Shown here: positions 32,527 to 41,042 of the stretch, piece by piece | Numbering within the stretch: the first letter of the stretch is position 1 | Layout: every line of letters starts with the position of its first letter | Source of the DNA: Psychroserpens mesophilus | GTDB lineage: Bacteria > Bacteroidota > Bacteroidia > Flavobacteriales > Flavobacteriaceae | Assembly: GCF_000826645.1 (NCBI RefSeq) | Contig: NZ_JXJP01000002.1 | Coordinates: forward strand, 124,001 to 188,000 | Direction: 5' to 3' | DNA: 64,000 nt | Translations under genes and position numbers: made by a program | The notes under the pieces: model-generated | Database searches by the model: none | What the model saw: only the letters and a program-made list of their open reading frames with translations | Told to the model about the DNA's origin: nothing

Positions 32527-33324
32527 ATGAAGAGAATTAGTATTATTTTTTTGATTTCACTATTACTGATAAATTGTGGTTCTAAGCGCAAAATTGTTAC
32601 TAAAAAGAAAAACAATACACCTAAAACGGAACGCGTTATTATAAAAACGGAACCTGAAAAACCTGTATCTTCTGAAACATCTCCTAAAGCTACATCCTAC
32701 GCAAATGCAACGGAAGCATATATTGCCAATTTTAGTGCTATTGCTAAAGAGGAAATGAGAAAGTATAAAATACCTGCCAGTATTACGTTGGCTCAGGGCA
32801 TACTAGAATCAGGTTCTGGTAAGGGACGACTTGCGGTTGAAGCAAATAACCATTTTGGGATTAAGTGTCATGGCTGGACAGGTCAAAAAATTTATCACGA
32901 TGATGATGCCTCGCAAGAATGTTTCAGAAAATACCAGCACGCCGAGTCTTCATTTGAAGATCACTCTACATTTTTAACGGGTAGAAGTCGCTATTCTAAA
33001 TTGTTTCAGTTAAGAGAAGATGACTATAAAGGCTGGGCAAAAGGTCTAAGAGCAGCAGGTTATGCCACCGATAAAAAATATCCAGATAAATTAATTAGTT
33101 TAATAGAACGTTATCAATTATACAAATTTGATGATGAGGTTTTAGGTAGAATAGAGGTGATTCGTTCAGATGAAAAAAGTAGTTACATCAGCCATACTGT
33201 GGTTAAAGGTGATACCCTATATTCCTTATCGAAAACATATAATACAACGGTTGAAGAACTTAAATTACGTAACAATCTTTCTAATAACGAATTGTCTATT
33301 GGACAGATTTTAATCATAAAATAA
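32527..33324 (+). CDS. Glucosaminidase (mannosyl-glycoprotein endo-beta-N-acetylglucosaminidase fold) lipoprotein with LysM
   Basis: A cell-wall hydrolase probably acting on peptidoglycan glycan strands in the periplasm. The 265-aa protein has a signal peptide with lipobox LLINC (Cys17). A Lys/Thr-rich linker precedes the glucosaminidase domain at about residues 65-200: [19 protein letters not shown] with the catalytic-position Glu, [11 protein letters not shown], and [22 protein letters not shown]-terminal LysM follows ([20 protein letters not shown], 218-264). This is the common architecture in Flavobacteria. It lies six bases after the PLP enzyme and five before hemL, so co-transcription is likely though functionally unrelated. 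Confidence 0.93.
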   Translation: MKRISIIFLISLLLINCGSKRKIVTKKKNNTPKTERVIIKTEPEKPVSSETSPKATSYANATEAYIANFSAIAKEEMRKYKIPASITLAQGILESGSGKGRLAVEANNHFGIKCHGWTGQKIYHDDDASQECFRKYQHAESSFEDHSTFLTGRSRYSKLFQLREDDYKGWAKGLRAAGYATDKKYPDKLISLIERYQLYKFDDEVLGRIEVIRSDEKSSYISHTVVKGDTLYSLSKTYNTTVEELKLRNNLSNNELSIGQILIIK

Positions 33325-33329
33325 ATACT

Positions 33330-34616
33330 ATGTTATATACGCGAAGTAGTGCGCTTTTCAGAGATGCGGAACAGGTTATTCCTGGAGGTGTTAATTCACC
33401 TGTGAGAGCGTTTAAGGCTGTAGGAGGAACACCAATTTTTGCGAAATCAGCTAAAGGTGCATACGTTTATGATGAAGATGGTAATCGGTACATCGATTAT
33501 ATTAATTCTTGGGGACCAATGCTTTTAGGTCATGCTTTTGAGCCTGTAGTTAATGCCGTTATAGAAAAAACCAAACAGGGAACATCTTTTGGAATGCCTA
33601 CTGAAATAGAAACAAAGATTGCGGAGTTGGCAGTATCTATGGTTCCAAATATTGATAAAATAAGGTTCGTGAATTCTGGTACTGAAGCTTGTATGAGTGC
33701 TGTGCGTTTGGCTAGAGGGTTTACAAAAAAAGATAAAATCATAAAATTTGCTGGGTGTTATCATGGTCACAGTGATGCCTTTTTAATTCAGGCTGGAAGT
33801 GGCGCTGTTACCTTTGGAAGTCCGAATAGTCCAGGAGTAACCCAAGGTACAGCGAAAGATACTTTGCTGGCTAGGTATAATGATATTGATAATGTTAAGG
33901 CGTTAGTTGAGGCTAATGTCAATGAAATTGCTTGTGTGATTCTGGAGCCAGTAGCTGGTAATATGGGATGTATTCCGCCAAAATCTAATTTTTTACAAGA
34001 ACTCAGAACCCTTTGTGATGCGCATAACATATTGTTGGTTTTTGATGAGGTGATGACAGGTTTTAGATTGGCAAAAGGGGGTTGTCAGGAATTGTTTGGT
34101 GTCGATGCTGATATCGTTTGCTTCGGAAAAGTAATAGGTGGTGGATTGCCAGTTGGTGCTTTTGCAGCTCGCAATGAAATAATGAATCATTTGGCGCCTT
34201 TGGGTAATGTATATCAAGCAGGAACCTTAAGCGGAAATCCTTTAGCTATGGCAGCTGGTTTTGCCATGTTGAATTCGATTAATAATGATGCTGAATTGAT
34301 TCAGCGTTTAGAAGATAAAACAGCTTATTTACACAAAGGTTGTGCTGAAGTGTTGAAAGCTTCAGGAGTAACACATACCATAAATAGAGTTGGATCAATG
34401 ATATCCATTCATTTTTCTGAAACTGAAGTTGTAGATTTTGAAAGTGCTGCTACAGGAAATAATGATACGTTTAAAGCGTTTTTTCACGGCATGCTTAATG
34501 AAGGGATTTATATTGCACCAAGTGCTTTTGAAACCTGGTTTATAACAGATGCGCTAACTTATGAGGATTTAGATGAAACTATTGCAGCAGTTAAAAAAGT
34601 TGCGAAAACACTATAA
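33330..34616 (+). CDS. hemL: Glutamate-1-semialdehyde 2,1-aminomutase HemL
   Basis: HemL makes 5-aminolevulinate from glutamate-1-semialdehyde in tetrapyrrole (C5 pathway) synthesis. At 428 aa the length is canonical. Class III aminotransferase features are [17 protein letters not shown] for the phosphate site, [12 protein letters not shown] with the Asp contacting the PLP ring, and the Schiff-base Lys267 in [32 protein letters not shown] near the N-terminus is diagnostic for HemL. It is last in the run that begins at 31630 and is followed by a strong terminator. Confidence 0.96.
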   Translation: MLYTRSSALFRDAEQVIPGGVNSPVRAFKAVGGTPIFAKSAKGAYVYDEDGNRYIDYINSWGPMLLGHAFEPVVNAVIEKTKQGTSFGMPTEIETKIAELAVSMVPNIDKIRFVNSGTEACMSAVRLARGFTKKDKIIKFAGCYHGHSDAFLIQAGSGAVTFGSPNSPGVTQGTAKDTLLARYNDIDNVKALVEANVNEIACVILEPVAGNMGCIPPKSNFLQELRTLCDAHNILLVFDEVMTGFRLAKGGCQELFGVDADIVCFGKVIGGGLPVGAFAARNEIMNHLAPLGNVYQAGTLSGNPLAMAAGFAMLNSINNDAELIQRLEDKTAYLHKGCAEVLKASGVTHTINRVGSMISIHFSETEVVDFESAATGNNDTFKAFFHGMLNEGIYIAPSAFETWFITDALTYEDLDETIAAVKKVAKTL

Positions 34617-34642
34617 AAAAAAGCCTGCTCAATGTAAGCAGG
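34615..34642. terminator. Bidirectional terminator between hemL and Spy-like gene
   Basis: AAGCCTGCT-CAATGTA-AGCAGGCTT with flanking A- and T-runs. It serves hemL (+) and the converging gene at 34673 (-). Confidence 0.9.
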
Positions 34643-34672
34643 CTTTTTTTTTATAATTCATTTTTCAGAAGG

Positions 34673-35002
34673 TTATTCAGCTCTGAATATTAACAGGTAT
34701 TTATCAAATTGCTCTTCGTTTAAGATGCTTTTTAACTTCGTGTCTAAAATCATATTGATTTTTTCTATCTGTTTCTGATTACCATCTAGGTCATCACCAA
34801 ATTGGACATAACTAGTTTGGTACTCTTTGTAAGCCTGATAAACTTCTTCTAATTGATTATTGTCAATCTTAATTGCTTTTCGGACTTCCTTTGCTTGTTC
34901 AGATGCAAATGCATTGATATCTTTAATGTTTTGAGCATCTAATCCTTGAGTGCTAAATAAAAGTGCAAAGGCAAAAAAGCAGAGTGTTATTAATTTTTTC
35001 AT
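34673..35002 (-). CDS. Spy/CpxP-like periplasmic helical protein
   Basis: A 109-aa exported protein with a signal peptide (MKKLITLCFFAFALLFSTQG, cleaved near LDA-Q). The mature part is two or three helices ending LKSILNEEQFDKYLLIF, the same closing motif as in the proteins at 17260 and 35123. LTXXQ-like families include periplasmic chaperones and metal or envelope-stress proteins; no specific role can be assigned. It lies downstream of the paralogue at 35123, with a terminator between them. Confidence 0.7.
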   Translation of the reverse strand: MKKLITLCFFAFALLFSTQGLDAQNIKDINAFASEQAKEVRKAIKIDNNQLEEVYQAYKEYQTSYVQFGDDLDGNQKQIEKINMILDTKLKSILNEEQFDKYLLIFRAE

Positions 35003-35063
35003 TGTTATGAATTTTATAAGGAAATTTAAGTGACTAAATTAATGATTTTTAATTTAAAATGAC

Positions 35064-35094
35064 AAAAAAAGCATTGATTAAAAAACCAATGCTT
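35064..35094 (-). terminator. Terminator after the 35123 gene
   Basis: On the minus strand AAGCATTG-loop-CAATGCTT followed by TTTTT, 29 bases after the stop. Confidence 0.8.
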
Positions 35095-35122
35095 AATTAC
35101 TAACTAACCAATCAAACTAATA

Positions 35123-35575
35123 TTAGTCTCTTTTACCAGACCGTTTATCTTTTCTTGCTTTGCGAATTCCTTTCTTTTTATTAGCTAATGTAGCTTCCCA
35201 TTTGGTATACTGTTCAGCATTTAGGATGCTTTTCATTTGTTTTTTCATTTCAATTTGTCTGTCTAGTCGTTCGTTAGCCATAGCATAACGTTCTTCTTTA
35301 CTGGGCTTTTTGAAATCCTCGTCATTTTGTTGTTGTTGGCGCTTTGTTCTTAAGAGCTCTCTGTGTTGAGCTTCCTTCAAAACTAAGGCCTTTACAGAAG
35401 CTTGCTGTGATTCGGTAAGATCTAATTCTAAAGTCAGTTTTTTAGTTTTTAAAGTTGCGACTTCTTCAGCAGATAAATCTTTAATTTGATCTCTTCCGTT
35501 TTTTTTGTCTTGAGCTGTTGCATTTAAGGTTAAAAATGCAATCGCTATTAGCATTAATTTTTTCATAATATTCAA
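35123..35575 (-). CDS. Spy/CpxP-like periplasmic protein, Lys/Arg-rich
   Basis: A 150-aa exported protein. The signal peptide is MKKLMLIAIAFLTLNATA from the second Met; the first ATG adds MNI. Helical LTXXQ-type segments are DLTESQQASVKALVLKEAQ and MKSILNAEQYTKWEATL. The C-terminus is strongly basic (KKGIRKARKDKRSGKRD), so it may bind anionic polymers (inference). Together with 34673 and 17260 it makes three relatives in the window. Unnamed; function unknown. Confidence 0.75.
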   Translation of the reverse strand: MNIMKKLMLIAIAFLTLNATAQDKKNGRDQIKDLSAEEVATLKTKKLTLELDLTESQQASVKALVLKEAQHRELLRTKRQQQQNDEDFKKPSKEERYAMANERLDRQIEMKKQMKSILNAEQYTKWEATLANKKKGIRKARKDKRSGKRD

Positions 35576-35648
35576 GTATTTGTTTTTAATTGATACTATT
35601 AAGACTTGAATAGGTTTTAAAAGTTTAATGCATTTTTGATTTTAGCTT

Positions 35649-37160
35649 TTATTTAACTTTCTGGGCTAATTTAACCAGTTCTAAAGTGGATTCATAAAGA
35701 GGTTTGTTTTCCATTTTGCTTTTTAGCCAAGCGAAAAAACTCATCACAAAGATGTCTTCCTGCTCAGCTTCTATCCAATTAAACGAGGTTTCGACTTTGT
35801 TTATAAAAGCTTCAGACATTACAGATTCAGGATGTTTGTAGTAGTAGGTTACCAATTTCAGATAAGTAAGCACACGTTCTTGACGTATTTGTTTTAAATA
35901 GGACGTGTAGTTGCGTTTAAAACTTAGTAATCTGGATTCGACCAAATCAATATGTCCCAATTCGATATAAAGAATAATTTCCATCAAGCTCTTCTTGAGA
36001 ACCCATTCTCTTCCTGCTTTTTCAGTGTAGTATTGATCTGTGTGATAAAATTTTGAAAATATTTCTGAAGCATCTTTAAATCGTGAGCTTTGCATATAAA
36101 ACATGACCAGGCTTAATTGGATGTCGAGGGCAGATTCTAGATCTTGATGTTTGGCTGGTTTATAATGTTCTAAACAGGCTATAGCTTCATTTTGAACTCC
36201 GGAATAATTCAGGTTTAAGCCGTGTAGCAAATGATATTTATCTTCAAACGTCTTAAAATATTTTCTGCGTTGCTTTTCCATGAGGTGCTTCATTTCCTCT
36301 AAATAGCTTAAAGACCTTTTAAATTTTTTATTTCTGAACAATGTATTCGCAATCATATACACAATTTGAATGTGATAATAGAGCTGCTTGTCTTTTAATT
36401 TATGCGATTGGATTTTTGAATAGGTGTTTAATAGGAAGGGTTCTATCTTCAGATAATCATTGGTGACGAACGCTGAAATACTTACGATTTTCATCAGCTG
36501 ATACAACGATTTAAACGACATGGAATCTGTGACATTAATATTATGTTCGGCTAAAGTGTTGTTTAATATGGTTTGAAAATCTAACACTTCACCTTTGTAA
36601 GTCATACTGTTAAGGGTTTGTCTGATTTTGGCATAGACCATATTGAGTTCTTCCTCAACAAATTGGTTTTTTTGATTGGCTTTAAAACTAGAAATTAAGG
36701 CCTTGATATCTGCTGAAGGGTTTAAATACGCATACTGGATTTTAGTGTGATAGATTTCATTTAAGATAGGAAATAGTGAGTGTTCCTGAGCTAAAACTTC
36801 TGCTTTGTCTAAAATATCATAAGCTATTTTGAATTGTTTGTTGATTAGGAATGTTCTGGAAGCTAATATGTATTTGATAATCTGCATATCCATAGAATTC
36901 TCTTCTTCAAGATTTGTATTGGCTATAAAATCGATAAGGGATTGGTATAACCGTTTACGAAGTGCGTGATATGCCACCTTGTTCTCGTTTTTGTAAATGG
37001 CTTTACATAGTGCTTTAGAACTTAAATCTTCATTTGCAAGTAATTTGAATAGTTGAATGTTTTTGGTGTCGTTTCGTTTGTTCTTTTTCTGAAGGTATTT
37101 GATGAATTGTTGCTGTTCATCCAAAGAAAAGGTTGAAGCTATAGCGTTTAAATCGGTCAT
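35649..37160 (-). CDS. TPR-like helical repeat protein, unknown function
   Basis: A cytoplasmic-looking 503-aa protein, all helical, without signal peptide or membrane segment. The N-terminal 90 residues form a distinct helical unit (LDEQQQFIKYLQKKNKRNDT, ALRKRLYQSLIDFIA) that I remember as common in conserved flavobacterial proteins. The rest looks like degenerate tetratricopeptide-type hairpins (FLINKQFKIAYDILDKAEVLA, LFRNKKFKRSLSYLEEM, SALDIQLSLVMFYMQSSRFKDASEIF). No catalytic motif or DNA-binding domain is visible. It is transcribed away from the small-peptide/membrane-protein run that starts at 37312. Confidence 0.7.
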   Translation of the reverse strand: MTDLNAIASTFSLDEQQQFIKYLQKKNKRNDTKNIQLFKLLANEDLSSKALCKAIYKNENKVAYHALRKRLYQSLIDFIANTNLEEENSMDMQIIKYILASRTFLINKQFKIAYDILDKAEVLAQEHSLFPILNEIYHTKIQYAYLNPSADIKALISSFKANQKNQFVEEELNMVYAKIRQTLNSMTYKGEVLDFQTILNNTLAEHNINVTDSMSFKSLYQLMKIVSISAFVTNDYLKIEPFLLNTYSKIQSHKLKDKQLYYHIQIVYMIANTLFRNKKFKRSLSYLEEMKHLMEKQRRKYFKTFEDKYHLLHGLNLNYSGVQNEAIACLEHYKPAKHQDLESALDIQLSLVMFYMQSSRFKDASEIFSKFYHTDQYYTEKAGREWVLKKSLMEIILYIELGHIDLVESRLLSFKRNYTSYLKQIRQERVLTYLKLVTYYYKHPESVMSEAFINKVETSFNWIEAEQEDIFVMSFFAWLKSKMENKPLYESTLELVKLAQKVK

Positions 37161-37311
37161 TAAGTCGTCAGTATAAAATTTAATATTATAATAAAAATAA
37201 TACTTTATAATAAAATATTAATTATATAATCGTCAGTTTTTTAACAAACCTGTGTTTTTAAAATGCACTTATGGTTGCACATTTGTTTCATAATCAACAA
37301 AACAAATCATT

Positions 37312-37470
37312 ATGAAAACAATTTTTAAAACTACGATTCTGATAGCTTTTATGAGTGCTATTATTATGTATTCTAAATCCATTCAGACAGAAGTTATCGA
37401 AAGTTATAATAAGGGAATAGCTTTTTTATCAAGTCATACGATTAGTAAAGCAAACCTAACAGGTTTTTAA
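37312..37470 (+). CDS. Short exported or membrane-anchored peptide (52 aa), unknown
   Basis: The open frame is ATG 37312 to TAA 37468-37470. It encodes MKTIFKTTILIAFMSAIIMY as a hydrophobic N-terminus, then a roughly 30-residue polar tail (SKSIQTEVIESYNKGIAFLS...) ending in Gly-Phe. It is separated by one base from the membrane protein at 37472, so the two are probably co-translated. No family is recognised. It may be a small membrane protein or a secreted peptide precursor; the link to the CPBP-like gene downstream makes the second idea worth testing. Confidence 0.55.
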   Translation: MKTIFKTTILIAFMSAIIMYSKSIQTEVIESYNKGIAFLSSHTISKANLTGF

Positions 37471-37471
37471 T

Positions 37472-37939
37472 ATGAAATTAAAGCAGGTCAATACAGCTTT
37501 TATTATCACGACAGGTGTTTCTGTAGTTGTGTTCATCTATCTGGTGTTTTTAGGATATGATGAAATAAAAACCTTAAAGGATGTGGTTAAGATTATAGCA
37601 TCGATTTTATTTCCAATTCCAATGTTGTTTTTTGTTCGCTTTCTTTTGATAGAACATTTTTTACCTCAAAATACTGACGAATACAAACAGAAAAATCAAA
37701 AACCAGCAATTCTATTACTCATGGCAACCATAATTGTTAGTCTTGGAAGTATGCAATTGATAGAATTTTTTACACAGCAAAAATTAGAAGATCATCTCAT
37801 TTTTGCACATTTAATCAATTCATCAGCCATTAGTAGTTATGTATTGAATTACATCTTGTATAACAATTTAAAAGCCAACGGAATTTTAAGTGGTGTGCTG
37901 CTTTCATTAGCGATACACGTCTTTTTTCTTACGGCATAA
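37472..37939 (+). CDS. Small integral membrane protein, unknown
   Basis: A 155-aa protein with about five predicted membrane helices: residues 9-28, 40-63, 79-97, 108-127 and 136-154. It starts MKLKQVNTAFIITTGVSVVV and has no conserved motif I can name. It starts one base after the stop of the 52-aa peptide gene and is followed 37 bases later by another small membrane protein. All three and the CPBP-like gene at 38530 point the same way. Loop residues EHFLPQNTDEYKQKNQKP are polar and cytoplasmic or periplasmic. Confidence 0.65.
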   Translation: MKLKQVNTAFIITTGVSVVVFIYLVFLGYDEIKTLKDVVKIIASILFPIPMLFFVRFLLIEHFLPQNTDEYKQKNQKPAILLLMATIIVSLGSMQLIEFFTQQKLEDHLIFAHLINSSAISSYVLNYILYNNLKANGILSGVLLSLAIHVFFLTA

Positions 37940-37976
37940 CTTAAAAAATTAGTCAAATCATCAAAAAATTAAAATT

Positions 37977-38459
37977 ATGAATCCAATTATTGAGAGTCCA
38001 AAACCCAAATCAAATTCAAACAAAAGAGAATTATTATTCACGTTTCAATCTATTATTGTCACAGGTTTACTCGCGTTTACAGCGATTGCATTTTTCTTTT
38101 ACTTCGACTTAACTATAGTCAAAGGGATTAAAGTGATTTTTGCTCCATTTCTATCTGTAGTACCACTCTTGTTTATTCTCTCTATTCTCAGAGATTTACG
38201 ACAAGGCTTTAAAGAGGGGAATTACACCAAAAATGAAATTATTAAGTTTTGTCTTATAACGTTTGGTATTACTGTCGCATTTACTGGTATCACATTTTTG
38301 CTCTCTAAAATTGAAGCCTTAGAAATTTTACTGGCAGCCATTATGGCTATTCTAAGTGCTGTGTTTTTCTTAAGAAGTAAAATCAAAGATATTCTGGGCA
38401 TGAGTATCATCACAGGAATAGCCGAAGGGATTATTGTGTATATGATCTTTTTGTTTTGA
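37977..38459 (+). CDS. Small integral membrane protein, unknown
   Basis: A 160-aa protein with a polar N-terminus (NPIIESPKPKSNSNKRELLF) and about five hydrophobic segments (about 25-45, 52-70, 88-105, 113-130, 140-160). It resembles the preceding protein in size and topology but not obviously in sequence. No family recognised. It is part of the same-direction run ending in the CPBP-like gene. Confidence 0.65.
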   Translation: MNPIIESPKPKSNSNKRELLFTFQSIIVTGLLAFTAIAFFFYFDLTIVKGIKVIFAPFLSVVPLLFILSILRDLRQGFKEGNYTKNEIIKFCLITFGITVAFTGITFLLSKIEALEILLAAIMAILSAVFFLRSKIKDILGMSIITGIAEGIIVYMIFLF

Positions 38460-38529
38460 TGATGGTTAGCAGATTGATGCTAACACCAAACCTCGTGGCT
38501 TTTGTTGCGAGGTTTTTAAACCAAAACCT

Positions 38530-39225
38530 ATGAAATCTAAACTCACAAAGTATTTAATAGAATTTTCAAACGTTAGTTTGACTCGACCTGTTTCTGACAA
38601 AGTCAGATTGTTAGAAATCATTGCTGTGGCCCTAACTGGCATTGGCAAATTTATATTTATGGATCATTTAAATTGGCGATTACCATTTGTGGTTTTTGCC
38701 ATAGTGGCATGGTCACTTTACATGTACTATCGTTATAGGAAAGATGTATACGTTTTAAAAGATTGGGGATTTCGACTAGATAATTTTAAAAGTGTTTTTA
38801 AACTCATGTTGCCTTTTACTATCGTTTCTGTGCTATCCTTTTTAGTAATTGGATATGTGCAAGGCACTTTAAATTTAAGTTGGCATATTATACCATTATT
38901 AATTACCTATCCAATTTGGGGAACTGTTCAGCAGTTTTTAACTATCGGACTTGTAGCTGGTAACTTAAGTACTTTCAAATCTGTGAAATTTCATAAGCTA
39001 ACAGTTGTTGTCTTAACTGCTGTGTTATTTTCATTGGTGCATTATCCGTCAAACTGGCTAATGATTGGTACATTTATATTAGCATTGTATTATGCCTATA
39101 TCTATTTAAAATCAAAAAATTTATACGTTTTAGGTATATTGCATGGCTGGCTAGGTGCTTTGTTTTATTACACAGTAGTTAATCAAGATCCATTTGCAGA
39201 TGTGTTTTTGAAGTTTATAAATTGA
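38530..39225 (+). CDS. CPBP/CAAX-protease-like membrane protein with degenerate active site
   Basis: A 231-aa multi-helix membrane protein of the CPBP (type II CAAX endopeptidase/bacteriocin-processing) fold. In active members motif 1 is EExxxR, motif 2 FxxxH and motif 3 HxxxN. Here motif 1 reads QQFLTI (Gln134, Gln135), motif 2 is intact (FSLVH, His171), and motif 3 is HGWLGA (His205 kept, Asn lost). It is therefore probably not a standard glutamate-dependent peptidase; it may have another role, such as self-immunity or scaffolding. It ends the run that begins with a 52-aa peptide. Confidence in fold is moderate to good. Confidence 0.75.
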   Translation: MKSKLTKYLIEFSNVSLTRPVSDKVRLLEIIAVALTGIGKFIFMDHLNWRLPFVVFAIVAWSLYMYYRYRKDVYVLKDWGFRLDNFKSVFKLMLPFTIVSVLSFLVIGYVQGTLNLSWHIIPLLITYPIWGTVQQFLTIGLVAGNLSTFKSVKFHKLTVVVLTAVLFSLVHYPSNWLMIGTFILALYYAYIYLKSKNLYVLGILHGWLGALFYYTVVNQDPFADVFLKFIN

Positions 39226-39288
39226 TTTCTTTACAATTCAATATTAAAAAAATAGAGGTTCCTTTCTTAAGAAACCTATTAAATTAAT

Positions 39289-39296
39289 TAACTTTG
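39289..39296 (+). promoter_or_regulatory. -7 promoter box (TAACTTTG) for the M49-like lipoprotein
   Basis: A perfect TAnnTTTG match 28 bases before the preferred start at 39324. The -33 position has TTTC. It supports starting at 39324 and not 39294. Confidence 0.5.
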
Positions 39297-39323
39297 GGAA
39301 ACTTAATAAACGCATTAACATTT

Positions 39324-40964
39324 ATGAAAAAATTAATAGCCTTACTATCCGTATTAGTGATAGTTACATCGTGTAAAGAAGAGAAAAAAGAGGAGGTCGT
39401 TGCAGAGGAAAAAGAAATGACAGACATGGAACAAAATCTCAGTAAATATGTAAGTTTTAAACTCACTGCAGATGTTAGCAACTTATCTGAAAATGAACGT
39501 CAAATGCTTCCGTTGCTTATTAAAGCTGCCGATAAGATGAACGACTTATTCTGGTATGAGTCTTATGGAGATAAAGAAGCACTTTTAAACTCTATTTCAG
39601 ATGAAGCAACAAAACAATTTGTAAAAATCAATTATGGTCCTTGGGATCGACTCGATGGAAATGCTTCTTTTGTTGAAGGTATTGGTGAAAAGCCAGCTGG
39701 AGCAAATTTTTATCCGAAGGATATGACTAAAAAAGAATTTGAAGCTGCAGACATTGAAAATAAGTCGAGCATTTATAATTTTGTGCGTCGTGACGACAAC
39801 GGGAAATTATATTCTATTCCGTATCACAAACAGTTCGAAGCTGAAGTAAAAGAGGTTTCAGATTTATTAAGTAAAGCTTCACAATTAGCAGAAGATGAGG
39901 GTTTAAAAAAATACTTAGAATTGCGATCTCAAGCTTTACTCGATGACAACTATCAGCCTAGTGATTTAGCCTGGATGGATATGAAAACCAATACACTTGA
40001 TATTGTGATTGGCCCTATTGAAACTTACGAAGATCAACTCTTTGGAAACAAAGCTGCTCATGAAGGTTATGTGTTAATTAAAGATCAGGAATGGAGTAAA
40101 CGATTGGCTAAGTTCAGTGCTTATTTACCTGAATTACAAGAGAATTTGCCTGTTGATGATAAATACAAGCAGGAGAAACCAGGAACAGATAGCGATTTAA
40201 ACGCTTATGATGTTGTGTATTATGCAGGAGATTGTAATTCTGGAAGTAAAACCATTGCTATTAACCTTCCTAACGATGAAGAAGTACAATTACAAAAAGG
40301 AACGCGTCGTTTGCAATTGAAGAATGCGATGCGTGCCAAATTTGATAAAATTTTGATGCCAATTTCTGAAGTGCTAATTGATGAGAGTCAGCGTCAACAT
40401 ATTACATTTGATGCATTTTTCGCCAACACTATGTTTCATGAAGTAGCTCATGGTCTTGGAATTAAGAACACTATTAATGGGAAAGGAACAGTTAGAACAT
40501 CTTTAAAAGAACATGCCAGTGCTTTAGAAGAAGGTAAAGCAGATATTTTAGGTCTGTATATGATTCAGCAATTACAAGCCAAAGGTGAACTAAAAGAAGA
40601 TTTAAAAGATAACATGGTGACCTTTATGGCTGGAATTTTCCGTTCGGTTCGATTCGGAGCATCTTCAGCTCATGGTAAAGCCAATATGATTCGTTTTAAT
40701 TTCTTTAAAGAAAAAGGTGCCTTTTCTAGAAATGAAGATGGGACTTATAAAGTGAACTTTGATAAAATGGAAATGGCTATGAAAGATCTCTCAAACCTGA
40801 TCTTAACACTTCAAGGAAATGGAGATTATGATGGAGTAGCTCAATTAGTGGCTGATAAAGGAATTATTTCTCCTGAACTTCAATCCGATTTAGATCGATT
40901 GACAAATGCTAACATTCCTGTTGATGTTATTTTTGAACAGGGAACAGATGTATTAGGTTTGTAA
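39324..40964 (+). CDS. M49-like zinc metallopeptidase lipoprotein (dipeptidyl-peptidase III related)
   Basis: A probable envelope peptidase of 546 aa. A signal peptide ends in a lipobox at VTSC (Cys17), then an acidic linker. The catalytic domain has HEVAHG (His372, Glu373, His376) and EEGKAD (Glu402, Glu403), with NFYPKDMTKKEFE and IGPIETYEDQLFGNKAAHEG upstream, as in dipeptidyl-peptidase III relatives. Classical DPP III carries HExxxH; this one has the plain HExxH spacing. The start at 39324 is chosen because the ten codons before it precede a normal signal peptide. It is monocistronic, ending at a terminator at 40986. Confidence 0.85.
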   Translation: MKKLIALLSVLVIVTSCKEEKKEEVVAEEKEMTDMEQNLSKYVSFKLTADVSNLSENERQMLPLLIKAADKMNDLFWYESYGDKEALLNSISDEATKQFVKINYGPWDRLDGNASFVEGIGEKPAGANFYPKDMTKKEFEAADIENKSSIYNFVRRDDNGKLYSIPYHKQFEAEVKEVSDLLSKASQLAEDEGLKKYLELRSQALLDDNYQPSDLAWMDMKTNTLDIVIGPIETYEDQLFGNKAAHEGYVLIKDQEWSKRLAKFSAYLPELQENLPVDDKYKQEKPGTDSDLNAYDVVYYAGDCNSGSKTIAINLPNDEEVQLQKGTRRLQLKNAMRAKFDKILMPISEVLIDESQRQHITFDAFFANTMFHEVAHGLGIKNTINGKGTVRTSLKEHASALEEGKADILGLYMIQQLQAKGELKEDLKDNMVTFMAGIFRSVRFGASSAHGKANMIRFNFFKEKGAFSRNEDGTYKVNFDKMEMAMKDLSNLILTLQGNGDYDGVAQLVADKGIISPELQSDLDRLTNANIPVDVIFEQGTDVLGL

Positions 40965-40985
40965 AAATTTGAAAACATGAAAAAT

Positions 40986-41023
40986 AAAAAAGCCTTTCAA
41001 CCATTAACTGCTGAAAGGCTTTT
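40986..41023. terminator. Bidirectional terminator
   Basis: AAAAGCCTTTCA...TGAAAGGCTTTT lies between the M49-like gene (+) and the kynurenine operon (-), which converge here. Confidence 0.85.
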
Positions 41024-41042
41024 CTATTTTTATAAATTTACT

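Noticed and set aside
35649-37470. TPR protein plus divergent small peptide as a peptide-signalling (RRNPP-like) pair
   Set aside because: The TPR protein has no DNA-binding domain and looks like a widespread conserved flavobacterial protein, so the neighbourhood alone is too weak to claim a signalling pair.
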